From contig JACYFD010000001.1 of assembly GCA_014803435.1 (NCBI GenBank), positions 868,001-932,000 on the forward strand: a DNA stretch of 64,000 nucleotides, given 5' to 3'. Shown in pieces: positions 18,943-25,801 of the stretch. Each line of letters starts with the position of its first letter. Position 1 is the first letter of the stretch. The DNA is from Cellulosimicrobium terreum (GTDB lineage Bacteria > Actinomycetota > Actinomycetes > Actinomycetales > Cellulomonadaceae). The position numbers and the translations under genes were made by a program. A model generated the notes under the pieces. It had not been told where the DNA came from. It was given only the letters and a program-made list of their open reading frames with translations, and made no database searches.

Positions 18943-19737
18943 GTGGCAGGGAGACCGGTGGGCGGGACGGCGGGGGCGGTCGTCGGCGTGACGGGGGCGC
19001 GCGGCGGTGCGGGCGCGAGCGTCGTCGCCGCGTCCGTCGCGCGCGGCGCGGTCCGCCGGGTGGGACCCGGCGGGCCGGTGTGCCTGGTCGACCTCACCGG
19101 GTCGGGCGGCGGGCTCGACGTACTCCTCGGCCTCGAGTCCGTCCCCGGGGTGCGCTGGCCGGACCTGCACGACGCGCGCGGACGTCTCGACGGGGAGGAC
19201 CTCGCCGCACGGCTGCCGCACTGGTCGGGCGTCGCGGTCGTGAGCGGCTCGGGTGCCCACGGGCCTGCCGGCGCCGTCGGCCCGGACGGGAGTGCCGGTG
19301 CCGCGGGCGACGCCGTGCTCGACGTCGTCGCCGCGCTCGCCGACTCCTGCACGGCGCGTGGTGGCCTCCTCGTCCTTGACCTGCCACGTGCCGGCCTCGT
19401 CGTCGGTGCGCCGGGCCACGCGCTGCTCGACGCCTGCACCGAGCTGCTCGTCGTGACCCCGCTGGACGTGCCGGCCGTCGCCGGCGCCGTCGGCGTGCGC
19501 GAGCGTGTCGGTGGGGTGCCGGCCGCGCTCGTGGTGCGCGGACCGGCGCCCGGTGGGCTGTCGGGGGCGGAGGTGGCGGACGCCGTCGGGCTCGAGGTGG
19601 CGACCCGGGTGGGCCGTGACCGCGGTGTCGCGCTCGGGATCGAGCGCGGTCTCGGGCCGTGCGCCGGTCCCGGACCGCTCGTGCGCGCGGGCCGACGGCT
19701 CGCGGCACGTTACCTCGCGCCTGGCGGCGACGCGTGA
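18943..19737 (+). CDS. ssdA: SsdA-like septum-site/Flp-pilus ParA-like protein (Rv3660c type)
   Basis: A 264-residue protein of the MinD/CpaE-like group that heads the actinobacterial tad-like cluster (Rv3660c in M. tuberculosis). It opens with VVGVTGARGGAGASVVAAS, a deviant Walker A lacking the usual lysines pattern KGGxGK, and has LVDLTGSGGGLDVLLGLES. In mycobacteria the homologue was described as a septum-site-determining protein. GTG 18943 is chosen from an upstream GGAGGGG and because the P-loop-like region then begins about residue 12. Its stop overlaps the tadA start (GTGA), showing translational coupling. Confidence 0.8.
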   Translation: MAGRPVGGTAGAVVGVTGARGGAGASVVAASVARGAVRRVGPGGPVCLVDLTGSGGGLDVLLGLESVPGVRWPDLHDARGRLDGEDLAARLPHWSGVAVVSGSGAHGPAGAVGPDGSAGAAGDAVLDVVAALADSCTARGGLLVLDLPRAGLVVGAPGHALLDACTELLVVTPLDVPAVAGAVGVRERVGGVPAALVVRGPAPGGLSGAEVADAVGLEVATRVGRDRGVALGIERGLGPCAGPGPLVRAGRRLAARYLAPGGDA

Positions 19738-20978
19738 CGCGCGCCCCGCAGGCCCTGATGGACGGCGTCCGGGACCGTCTCGTGCGCGGCGGCGAGCACC
19801 GGGACGGCGGGTTCGTCGCCGACGACGCACGGCTCACCGAGGCCCTGCGCGCGTCCGGCCGGGTGCTGGGAACGACGGCACTGCGCGAGCTCACACGCAC
19901 CGCCCGGGCCGAGCTGTTCGGCGCGGGACCGCTCCAGCCGCTGCTCGACGAGCCGGGGGTCACGGACGTGCTCGTCAACGGGCCGCGCGACGTGTGGTTC
20001 GACCGGGGCGCCGGGCTCGAGCGGTCGGACGTCGACCTCGGCGGCCCGGACGACGTGCGCGCGCTCGCCGTGCGCCTCGCCGCGGCCGGCGGCCAACGTC
20101 TCGACGACGCCTGTCCGCTGGTGGACGCGCGCCTGCCCGACGGCACACGTCTCCACGCGCTCGTCGCGCCCGTGTGCGAGGTGGGCGCGGTCATCTCGCT
20201 GCGCGTCCTGCGCACCCACGCGTTCGACCTCGAGACGCTCGTGCGCGCCGGGACGGTCCCGCCCGCCTGGGCCGGTCTGCTGCGGGCCCTCGTCTCCCGA
20301 CGCGCCAGCATGCTCGTCTCCGGCGGCACCGGCACGGGCAAGACGACCCTGCTCGCGTCGTTGCTGGCGCTCGTCCCGCCCGACGAGCGGGTCGTGTGCG
20401 TCGAGGAGGCGCGCGAGCTGGTCCCCGACCACCCGCACGTCGTGCCCCTCACGGCGCGCCGCCCCAACGTCGAGGGCGCCGGCGGCGTCGACCTCGCCGA
20501 CCTCGTGCGCGCGGCGCTGCGGATGCGACCCGACCGGATCGTCCTCGGCGAGTGCCGTGGCGCGGAGGTGCGGGAGGTGCTCATGGCCCTCAACACGGGG
20601 CACGACGGAGGCCTCGCGACCATCCACGCGAACGACGTCGAGGTGGTCCCGGCGCGGCTCGAGGCGCTCGCCGCCCTCGCCGGCATGGACCGGGCGGCGG
20701 TCGCCGCGCAGGCGTCCGGCGGGCTGGACGTCGTGCTCCACCTCGTCCGTACGCGGCACGGCGCCGGCACGCGGCGTCGGCTCGCCCAGGTCGGCGTCGT
20801 GGGGACCGACGCGCGCGGCGGCCTGCGCGTCACCGTCGGGGCGACCTGGGACGGTGTGGGCGAACCCGTGCCCGGACCCGCGTGGGAGGAGCTCGCACGC
20901 CGCTGGCTGCGAGCGGGCGGGCTCGGTGCGCCCGGTGCCGCCGGGCCCGGTGCGGCCGAGCGGGGGTCGCGCCCGTGA
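19734..20978 (+). CDS. tadA: TadA/VirB11-like secretion ATPase
   Basis: A 414-residue hexameric ATPase of the type II/IV secretion superfamily. An N-terminal domain with LFGAGPLQPLLDEPGVTDVLVNG (about residues 60-82) precedes Walker A SGGTGTGKTT (about 196-205), the Asp box (VCVEEARELV), Walker B MRPDRIVLGECRGAEV and the His box NTGHDGGLATIHAN. It should power assembly or export by the TadB/TadC platform at the inner membrane. GTG 19734 overlaps the ssdA stop by 4 bases and its own stop overlaps tadB likewise. Confidence 0.94.
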   Translation: MTRAPQALMDGVRDRLVRGGEHRDGGFVADDARLTEALRASGRVLGTTALRELTRTARAELFGAGPLQPLLDEPGVTDVLVNGPRDVWFDRGAGLERSDVDLGGPDDVRALAVRLAAAGGQRLDDACPLVDARLPDGTRLHALVAPVCEVGAVISLRVLRTHAFDLETLVRAGTVPPAWAGLLRALVSRRASMLVSGGTGTGKTTLLASLLALVPPDERVVCVEEARELVPDHPHVVPLTARRPNVEGAGGVDLADLVRAALRMRPDRIVLGECRGAEVREVLMALNTGHDGGLATIHANDVEVVPARLEALAALAGMDRAAVAAQASGGLDVVLHLVRTRHGAGTRRRLAQVGVVGTDARGGLRVTVGATWDGVGEPVPGPAWEELARRWLRAGGLGAPGAAGPGAAERGSRP

Positions 20979-21679
20979 GCGGCGCGTCGGTGGGCCCGCT
21001 GGTGGGCCTGCTCGTCGGGGTCGCCGCGTGGTGCGTGCTCGAGCGCGGCGGCCGACGTGCGCACCTGGTGGCCGTCCACGCGGGTACCGGGGGCGGTGCG
21101 CCGCTCGGCGGCGATCCGCAGCCGCGCGGGTGGCGCCCGCGCGTGCTGCAGCGGCGCCGCGGGCAGGGGCGGGGCGAGCCGGAACGGGTGCGGCTCGTCG
21201 TCGCGCAGGTCGGCGCGCTCGTGCGCGCGGGTGCGTCGCCGGGTGCTGCCTGGGAACGCACGCTCGGGGTGCGGCCCGACACCGCGGGGATCCCGTCCGT
21301 GGTGGACCTCGCGCCGCACGTCGGCGGGCGGTCCACCGCGCACGCGCTCGTCGCCGCGTGCCGGCTCGCCGTCGACGTCGGGGCGCCGCTCGCGACCGTC
21401 CTCGACCAGGTCGCCGCGTCCGTCGCCGCCGAGGCCGAGGCGAGGGCCGGGCGGGAGGCTGCGCTCGCGGGGCCGCGCTCGACGGCACGCGTCCTGCTGT
21501 GGCTCCCCGTCGTCGGGCTCGTGCTCGGGTACGCGCTCGGCGCTGACCCGGTCGCGACGGCCGCCGGAGGGGGCGCAGGCACGACCGGGATCGTCCTCGG
21601 GGTGCTCCTCCTCCTCGCGGGACGCTCGTGGTCGGCGCGCCTCGTCGGCCGCGCCCGGGCAGCGGGGGAGGAGGCATGA
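20975..21679 (+). CDS. tadB: TadB-like membrane platform protein (type II secretion F domain)
   Basis: A 234-residue membrane protein, second platform-type gene in the cluster. After an N-terminal hydrophobic segment (VGPLVGLLVGVAAWCVL) comes a cytoplasmic region with VVAQVGALVRAGASPGAAWERTLG and CRLAVDVGAPLATVLDQVA, the T2SSF helical repeat, then two hydrophobic segments near the C-terminus. It probably forms the inner-membrane base for pilin-like proteins with TadC. The GTG overlaps the tadA stop and the TGA overlaps the tadC ATG; the whole run is one operon. Confidence 0.85.
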   Translation: MSGASVGPLVGLLVGVAAWCVLERGGRRAHLVAVHAGTGGGAPLGGDPQPRGWRPRVLQRRRGQGRGEPERVRLVVAQVGALVRAGASPGAAWERTLGVRPDTAGIPSVVDLAPHVGGRSTAHALVAACRLAVDVGAPLATVLDQVAASVAAEAEARAGREAALAGPRSTARVLLWLPVVGLVLGYALGADPVATAAGGGAGTTGIVLGVLLLLAGRSWSARLVGRARAAGEEA

Positions 21680-22242
21680 GCGTCGTGCCGGTCGTGGTCG
21701 GGTGCCTGCTCGTCGCGGTGTCGCCGTGGTGGGTCGCACGAGCCGCCGCCGAGCGCCGGGTCCGGACGATCGGGCGAGGTCCGGCTCCCGCGGTCGCGGC
21801 GACGCGGGCCCACGACGTCGAGATCGGCGTCCTGCTCGAGCTCCTCGCGGCAGCCGTACGGTCCGGCGCCTCGGTGCCACGGGCCCTGGACGTCGTGGGG
21901 TCGGCCGTCTCGGGACCCGACGGCGCCGGGCTGCGCCGCGCGGGGGCCGCGCTCGTGCTCGGCGCCTCGTGGGACGTGGCGTGGTCGGGGTCGCCCGAGC
22001 GGCTGGGAGTCGTCGGGCGGGCGCTGCGTCCCGCGTGGGTGCACGGCGCCGCCCCCGCCGGTGCGCTGCGCACGGCCGGGGACGCGCTGCGTCAGGACCG
22101 CGCGGCGGCGGCGCGTGCTGCGGCCGCGCGGCTCGGCGTCCACCTCGTGCTCCCGCTCGGGCTGTGCCTGCTGCCCGCGTTCGTCCTGCTCGGCCTGCTG
22201 CCGGTGCTGCTCTCGCTCGGTGCCGGTCTGCTGACCGGGTGA
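21676..22242 (+). CDS. tadC: TadC-like membrane platform protein
   Basis: A 188-residue T2SSF-domain membrane protein, shorter than TadB. Its core reads EIGVLLELLAAAVRSGASVPRALDVVG with a C-terminal hydrophobic hairpin (VHLVLPLGLCLLPAFVLLGLLPVLLSL). The ATG overlaps the tadB stop (ATGA) and follows GGGGGAGGAGGC. It is the last gene of the first half of the tad-like cluster; the next base pairs already belong to the converging ECF sigma gene, whose stop at 22243 abuts this stop. Confidence 0.85.
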   Translation: MSVVPVVVGCLLVAVSPWWVARAAAERRVRTIGRGPAPAVAATRAHDVEIGVLLELLAAAVRSGASVPRALDVVGSAVSGPDGAGLRRAGAALVLGASWDVAWSGSPERLGVVGRALRPAWVHGAAPAGALRTAGDALRQDRAAAARAAAARLGVHLVLPLGLCLLPAFVLLGLLPVLLSLGAGLLTG

Positions 22243-23580
22243 TCAGGCCTGCTCGCCGTGACCTGCGCTCACGGTCTCGCCCCGCCGCCGGACGAGGTGC
22301 GCGCGCTCGGTGTCGTTCGCGCACGCGGCGATCGCGAGGTCGAACGCCTCGACCGCCTCCTCGACCCGGCCTGCGCGGGCCAGCAGCTCGGCGCGCGTGG
22401 CAGGCAGCCGGTGGTGGTGCCGCAGCGCGGCACCGACCCCGTCGTGACCGTCGCTCCCGTCGACGAGGGCGAGGCCGGCGTCGGGGCCGTCCGCCTCGGC
22501 GACCGCGACCGCGCGGGCCAGGCGGACCACCGGCGATCCCGTGAGGTGGTCCAGCCGCTCGTAGTGACCGGCGATGGCCGACCAGTCCGTCGCGGCCGCG
22601 GTGGGCGCGGTCGCGTGGGCCGCGGCGACCCGTGCCTGGAGGAGGTACTCGGCGGCGAGCCCGGGGACGTCGTCGGGCAGGTCGGGCACCGAGGCGAGCA
22701 GCTCGAGCCCCGCCGCGATCTCGTCCGCGTGCCAGCGCGACCGGTCCTGGTCGGGCAGGAGGACGAGGGCGCCGTCGGGCCCGGTACGCGCGTCGCGACG
22801 CGAGTGCTGCAGCACGAGGAGGGCGAGCAGGGACCGGACCACGGGACGGCCCGGCAGCAGCTCGTCGAGCAGCCGGACGAGCCGGATCGCCTCGCCGGCG
22901 AGCGCCACGCGCACGACGTCCGGACCCGTGCCGGGCGCGTAGCCCGCGGTGAACGTGAGGTAGAGGACGACCGCGACCATGTCGAGCCGCTCGTCCAGGT
23001 GGCCCGGCCGCGGGACGGCGAACGGGATGCCCGACGCCGCGAGGCGCTTCTTCGCGCGCGTGACCCGCGCGGCCATCGTGGCCTCCGGCACGAGGAACAA
23101 CCTCGCGATCTCGGGAACCGTGACACCGGCGACGAACCGCAGCGTCAGCGCGGCCCGCGACTCCGGTGACAACGCCGGGTGGCAGCACGCGAAGACGAGT
23201 CGCAGCCGGTCGTCGGGGACGTGCGCGCCGTCGTCGGTGTCGGCGGCCGGGTCGGGCGGACCGGGACGGGAACGCTCCTCGACCACCATCAGCGGCTCCT
23301 TCCTCGTCGCGACGGCCTCCGCTCGCAGCCGGTCCAGGAGCCGCCGGCCGGCCGCGGTGCGCAGCCAGCCGGCGGGGTTGTCCGGCACACCCTCGACGGG
23401 CCACACGCGGGCTGCGGCGGCATAGGCGTCCGCGAGGGAGTCCTCGGCAAGGTCCGGCCGGCGGTACCGGCCGACGAGAGCGGCGAGGAGCCGACCCCAG
23501 TGCTCGCGCCACGCGGACTCCAGCGCTGCCGTCACGTCGCGCCCGCCAGGCGCCGGCACCGGGCTAGAGGTCGTCGACAT
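22243..23580 (-). CDS. ECF42-type RNA polymerase sigma factor with C-terminal extension
   Basis: A 445-residue ECF sigma factor. Region 2 spans about residues 20-95 (WREHWGRLLAALVGRYRRPDLAEDSLADAY shown as landmark only), region 4 about 130-180 with TLRFVAGVTVPEIARLFLV. A ~250-residue C-terminal extension (DUF6596 then TPR-like helices with GHYERLDHLTGSPVVRLARAVA) replaces the need for a separate anti-sigma factor. ECF42 genes are typically next to DGPF/YCII genes, exactly as here. The start at 23580 overlaps the upstream YCII gene by 17 bp, so all three form one transcript. It sits inside an otherwise conserved tad-like cluster. Confidence 0.92.
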   Translation of the reverse strand: MSTTSSPVPAPGGRDVTAALESAWREHWGRLLAALVGRYRRPDLAEDSLADAYAAAARVWPVEGVPDNPAGWLRTAAGRRLLDRLRAEAVATRKEPLMVVEERSRPGPPDPAADTDDGAHVPDDRLRLVFACCHPALSPESRAALTLRFVAGVTVPEIARLFLVPEATMAARVTRAKKRLAASGIPFAVPRPGHLDERLDMVAVVLYLTFTAGYAPGTGPDVVRVALAGEAIRLVRLLDELLPGRPVVRSLLALLVLQHSRRDARTGPDGALVLLPDQDRSRWHADEIAAGLELLASVPDLPDDVPGLAAEYLLQARVAAAHATAPTAAATDWSAIAGHYERLDHLTGSPVVRLARAVAVAEADGPDAGLALVDGSDGHDGVGAALRHHHRLPATRAELLARAGRVEEAVEAFDLAIAACANDTERAHLVRRRGETVSAGHGEQA

Positions 23581-23911
23581 CCACCACCGGCCGGATCTCG
23601 ACGGAGTACGGCGGCAGCAGGGCGACGGCCTCGAGCGCCGCGTCGAGGTCGGGCAGGTCGACGACGTAGAACCCGCCGAGCTGCTCGACCGTCTCGGCGT
23701 ACGGCCCCTCGGTCACCACGACGGCGTCGCCGCGACGGCGGACGGTCGTCGCCGCGGTGACGGTGCTCAACGCCTCGCCCGCGACGATCGTGCCGCGCTC
23801 GCTCACCGCCGCGGCGAACGCGTCGTGGCGGCGGCCGTACTCGTCGCGCTGCGTGGCGCTCGCGCCCGCCCATACCTGCTCGTCCTCGTGCAGCAGCAGC
23901 ATGAACCTCAC
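23564..23911 (-). CDS. YCII-related (DGPF) protein, second copy
   Basis: A 115-residue protein of the YCII/DGPF family. It starts VRFMLLLHEDEQVW, and carries the family motif TEGPYAETVEQLGGFYVVD, the equivalent of D-G-P-F. Such ferredoxin-like-fold proteins accompany ECF42 sigma factors, but their biochemical role is not established. The GTG at 23911 overlaps the stop of the first copy by 4 bases and is preceded by GAGGTGA. The end overlaps the sigma-factor start. Confidence 0.9.
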   Translation of the reverse strand: MRFMLLLHEDEQVWAGASATQRDEYGRRHDAFAAAVSERGTIVAGEALSTVTAATTVRRRGDAVVVTEGPYAETVEQLGGFYVVDLPDLDAALEAVALLPPYSVEIRPVVDVDDL

Positions 23912-24333
23912 GCCGTCACCTCGGAGAGACCTGCCGCTCCCTGGTCCGCGGCGTCCTGGGTGGCCCGGTCCTCGCTCGTGACGACGGCCCGCACCTCGAA
24001 GGTCTCCGGGCTCCCGGCGAACGCCGTCCCGAGGACGGACAGCAGCCCGTCGAGGTCGCCCGTCTCGACGACGTAGTACCCGCCGACCTGCTCCGCGAGC
24101 TCGGCGAACGGCCCGTCGGTCACGATCGCCTGCGCGGGCGTCGCGCCCGGCCGAACGACGCGCGCCGTCGGCGTCTTGTGCAGCTCGCCCCCGCCCGTGA
24201 TCCGGTGACCCGCATCCGTGGCGAGCCGCGTGAACTCGTCGTGGCGCGCAAAGGTCGCCTCGGGGAAGCCCGGCGCCGGGTCGACCCAGGCGCTCTCGTC
24301 GTCGTGGATGAGGATGACGTACTCGGTGCTCAT
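23908..24333 (-). CDS. YCII-related (DGPF) protein, first copy
   Basis: A 141-residue paralogue of its neighbour. It begins MSTEYVILIHDDESAW and carries TDGPFAELAEQVGGYYVVE, with an intact DGPF motif. The last ~25 residues (SEDRATQDAADQGAAGLSEVTA) are a poorly conserved tail. AGGAGA precedes the ATG. It is the first gene of the YCII-YCII-ECF42 transcript and is divergent from the DUF4244 gene. Confidence 0.9.
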   Translation of the reverse strand: MSTEYVILIHDDESAWVDPAPGFPEATFARHDEFTRLATDAGHRITGGGELHKTPTARVVRPGATPAQAIVTDGPFAELAEQVGGYYVVETGDLDGLLSVLGTAFAGSPETFEVRAVVTSEDRATQDAADQGAAGLSEVTA

Positions 24334-24640
24334 GGTCGTCTCCTTGCGTCGTGCCGACAGTCCGGTCGTGGCCGGACGGGGACGACCGGTCGGTGTCCCC
24401 GTGATGTTGACGCGCGGCACGGGCCCGGATCGACACCACTCTGGCAGATACCTCTGCGGTCGTCTGCTCGTCGCCATGGGCACGCCCGTCCGCGGGAACC
24501 CGCGGTCCCTGACCGTCCACAGGACCGTCCCACGAGGGGTCTGTCCACCGTCCTGCGCACGACCCGGGCGCCCGACGGCGCGTGGTCGCCACAGTGGGCG
24601 CGCACGCCCGCGTCCGCGGGCCAGGAGGAAGGACCACGTC
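24334..24640. other. 307-bp divergent intergenic region
   Basis: No gene is seen here. It separates the YCII-ECF42 cassette (minus) from the DUF4244/TadE half of the tad-like cluster (plus). Its right part (24510 onward) is a diverged copy of the region upstream of ssdA, including an identical 18-bp motif. Both flanking promoters must lie here; I could not fix -10 hexamers with confidence. Confidence 0.7.
24510..24527. promoter_or_regulatory. 18-bp motif upstream of DUF4244 gene, shared with ssdA upstream region
   Basis: TGACCGTCCACAGGACCG, identical to 18767-18784. It lies 114 bp before the DUF4244 start. An exact 18-mer shared by the two upstream regions of one split cluster is unlikely by chance and suggests either a common regulator or duplication of a promoter segment. 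Confidence 0.5.
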
Positions 24641-24907
24641 ATGACGACACCGACCGCACAGAGCCCGTCGAGGGCGCCCGCCCGGACGTCCCGCCGGCCC
24701 GTGGCCGGGCTGACCGGCCGGCTCACGGGAAGGCTCACGGGTCGGGCTGCCGGGCAGGACCCGGAGGCCGGGCTCGCGACCGCCGAGTACGCGATCGCCA
24801 CCGTCGCGGCAGCCGGGTTCGCCGGGCTGCTGATCGCCGTCCTCAAGAGCGGCGAGGTGCGCGAGCTGCTGGTCGGCATCGTGCGCAGCGCGCTGTCGCT
24901 GGGCTGA
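24641..24907 (+). CDS. DUF4244 small Flp-pilin-like protein (Rv3656c type)
   Basis: An 88-residue protein. After a basic N-terminal region with a small repeat (LTGRLTGRLTGR) comes AGLATAEYAIATVAAAGFAGLLIAVL, a type-IVb-pilin-like segment with Glu at the +5-like position, and a short C-terminus. DUF4244 proteins are the pilin-like component encoded after tadC in the actinobacterial cluster. The ATG follows a strong AGGAGGAAGG. It is normally adjacent to tadC; here it is 2.4 kb away. Confidence 0.88.
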   Translation: MTTPTAQSPSRAPARTSRRPVAGLTGRLTGRLTGRAAGQDPEAGLATAEYAIATVAAAGFAGLLIAVLKSGEVRELLVGIVRSALSLG

Positions 24908-24910
24908 TCC

Positions 24911-25300
24911 GTGCGACGGCCCAGGACGACCGCGGTGCGCCGGGACGGTCGACGTCGTGCGCGAGCGGACCGCGAACGAGGAGCGGTCACCGTGGAGCTC
25001 GCCGTCGCGCTGCCCGCGGTCGTCCTGGTCCTCGTCACCGTGCTCACCCTCGCCGCAGCCGCGGGCGCCCAGATGCGCGCCGCGGACGCGGCGAGGGCCG
25101 CGGCCCGGGCGGCGGCGATCGGGGAGGAGGACGCGGTGGTGCGCGACACCGCCCTACGCGTCGCCGGCGACGGTGCCGAGGTCACGCTGACGCGTGGTGA
25201 CCCGTGGCTCGCGGTGGAGGTCAGCACGCCGGTGGTGGGGGGCGGGCTGACCGGACCGCTGCGCGTCAGCGGTCGTGCCGAGGCATGGGTCGAGCCGTGA
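24911..25300 (+). CDS. TadE-like minor pilin/pseudopilin (Rv3655c type)
   Basis: A 129-residue TadE-family protein with a basic N-terminus (RRPRTTAVRRDGRRRARADRE), then ERGAVTVELAVALPAVVLVLVTVLTLAA, the TadE membrane segment with conserved glutamate. The remaining ~75 residues should be exported. The start is a GTG 3 bp after the DUF4244 stop and its own stop overlaps the next GTG. The downstream partner is likewise TadE-like. Role inferred: component of the pilus-like structure built by TadABC. Confidence 0.88.
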   Translation: MRRPRTTAVRRDGRRRARADRERGAVTVELAVALPAVVLVLVTVLTLAAAAGAQMRAADAARAAARAAAIGEEDAVVRDTALRVAGDGAEVTLTRGDPWLAVEVSTPVVGGGLTGPLRVSGRAEAWVEP

Positions 25301-25674
25301 CGTCGTCGCCGGGGCCCGACGGGGGCGAGCGTGGCTCCGGCACGGTGCTGGTGCTGGCCGTCGTCGCGGCCCTGCTGGTCTGCCTGCTCGCGCTCGCCGC
25401 GCTCGCGCAGGCCCAGCGGGCGCGCGGGTCGGCGCAGGCCGGTGCCGACCTCGCGGCGCTCGCCGCGGCGACGGCCCTGCGTGACGGGTGGGACCCGTGC
25501 GCCCGCGCCGGGGAGGTCGCTGTGCGCAACGACGTGACCGTGACCGCGTGCGCACCGGTGGGCGACGGCTCGGTCCGGGTCGACGTCGCGAGCACGAGCG
25601 GCGTCGACGTGCTCGGCGTCCGGCTCGGCAGCACCCACGCGTCCGCGCGGGCCGGACCGGCGACGCTGCGGTGA
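25297..25674 (+). CDS. TadE-like / helicase-neighbourhood secreted protein (Rv3654c type)
   Basis: A 125-residue protein with ERGSGTVLVLAVVAALLVCLLALAALAQAQRARGSAQAGADLAALAAA (N-terminal anchor region, given here as landmark near residues 11-55) resembling TadG/TadE anchors and the family named for its location near the DEAD helicase. Two cysteines occur in the exported part (Cys68, Cys85 approximately). GTG 25297 overlaps the TadE stop by 4 bases. It is the last gene of the tad-like cluster and converges with the helicase gene across a palindromic element. Confidence 0.82.
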   Translation: MTSSPGPDGGERGSGTVLVLAVVAALLVCLLALAALAQAQRARGSAQAGADLAALAAATALRDGWDPCARAGEVAVRNDVTVTACAPVGDGSVRVDVASTSGVDVLGVRLGSTHASARAGPATLR

Positions 25675-25689
25675 CGGTGCCCGGCCGGT

Positions 25690-25781
25690 GCCGAACCCTG
25701 GGCTGCCTCCCGATCAGCGGCGTGATGGGGAGGTAGGCCAGGTCTCGGCCGGCCCGACGGGGGCGTAACCCGGGGTTCGGC
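25690..25781. repeat. Long palindromic element, copy 2 (GCCGAACCCCGGG family)
   Basis: Outer arms GCCGAACCCTGGGCT (25690-25704) and AACCCGGGGTTCGGC (25767-25781) match the family seen at 11562. An inner hairpin CCTCCCGATCA (25707-25717) against TGATGGGGAGG (25723-25733) nests inside, one mismatch. It lies between convergent genes, where it can serve as a two-way terminator. Confidence 0.7.
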
Positions 25782-25801
25782 GGGCGCGTCAGACGGGCAG
25801 G

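Noticed and set aside
19094-23512. 1472-codon minus-strand frame across the tad genes
   Set aside because: Crosses several well-supported genes, no family motif; lack of stops is a GC effect.
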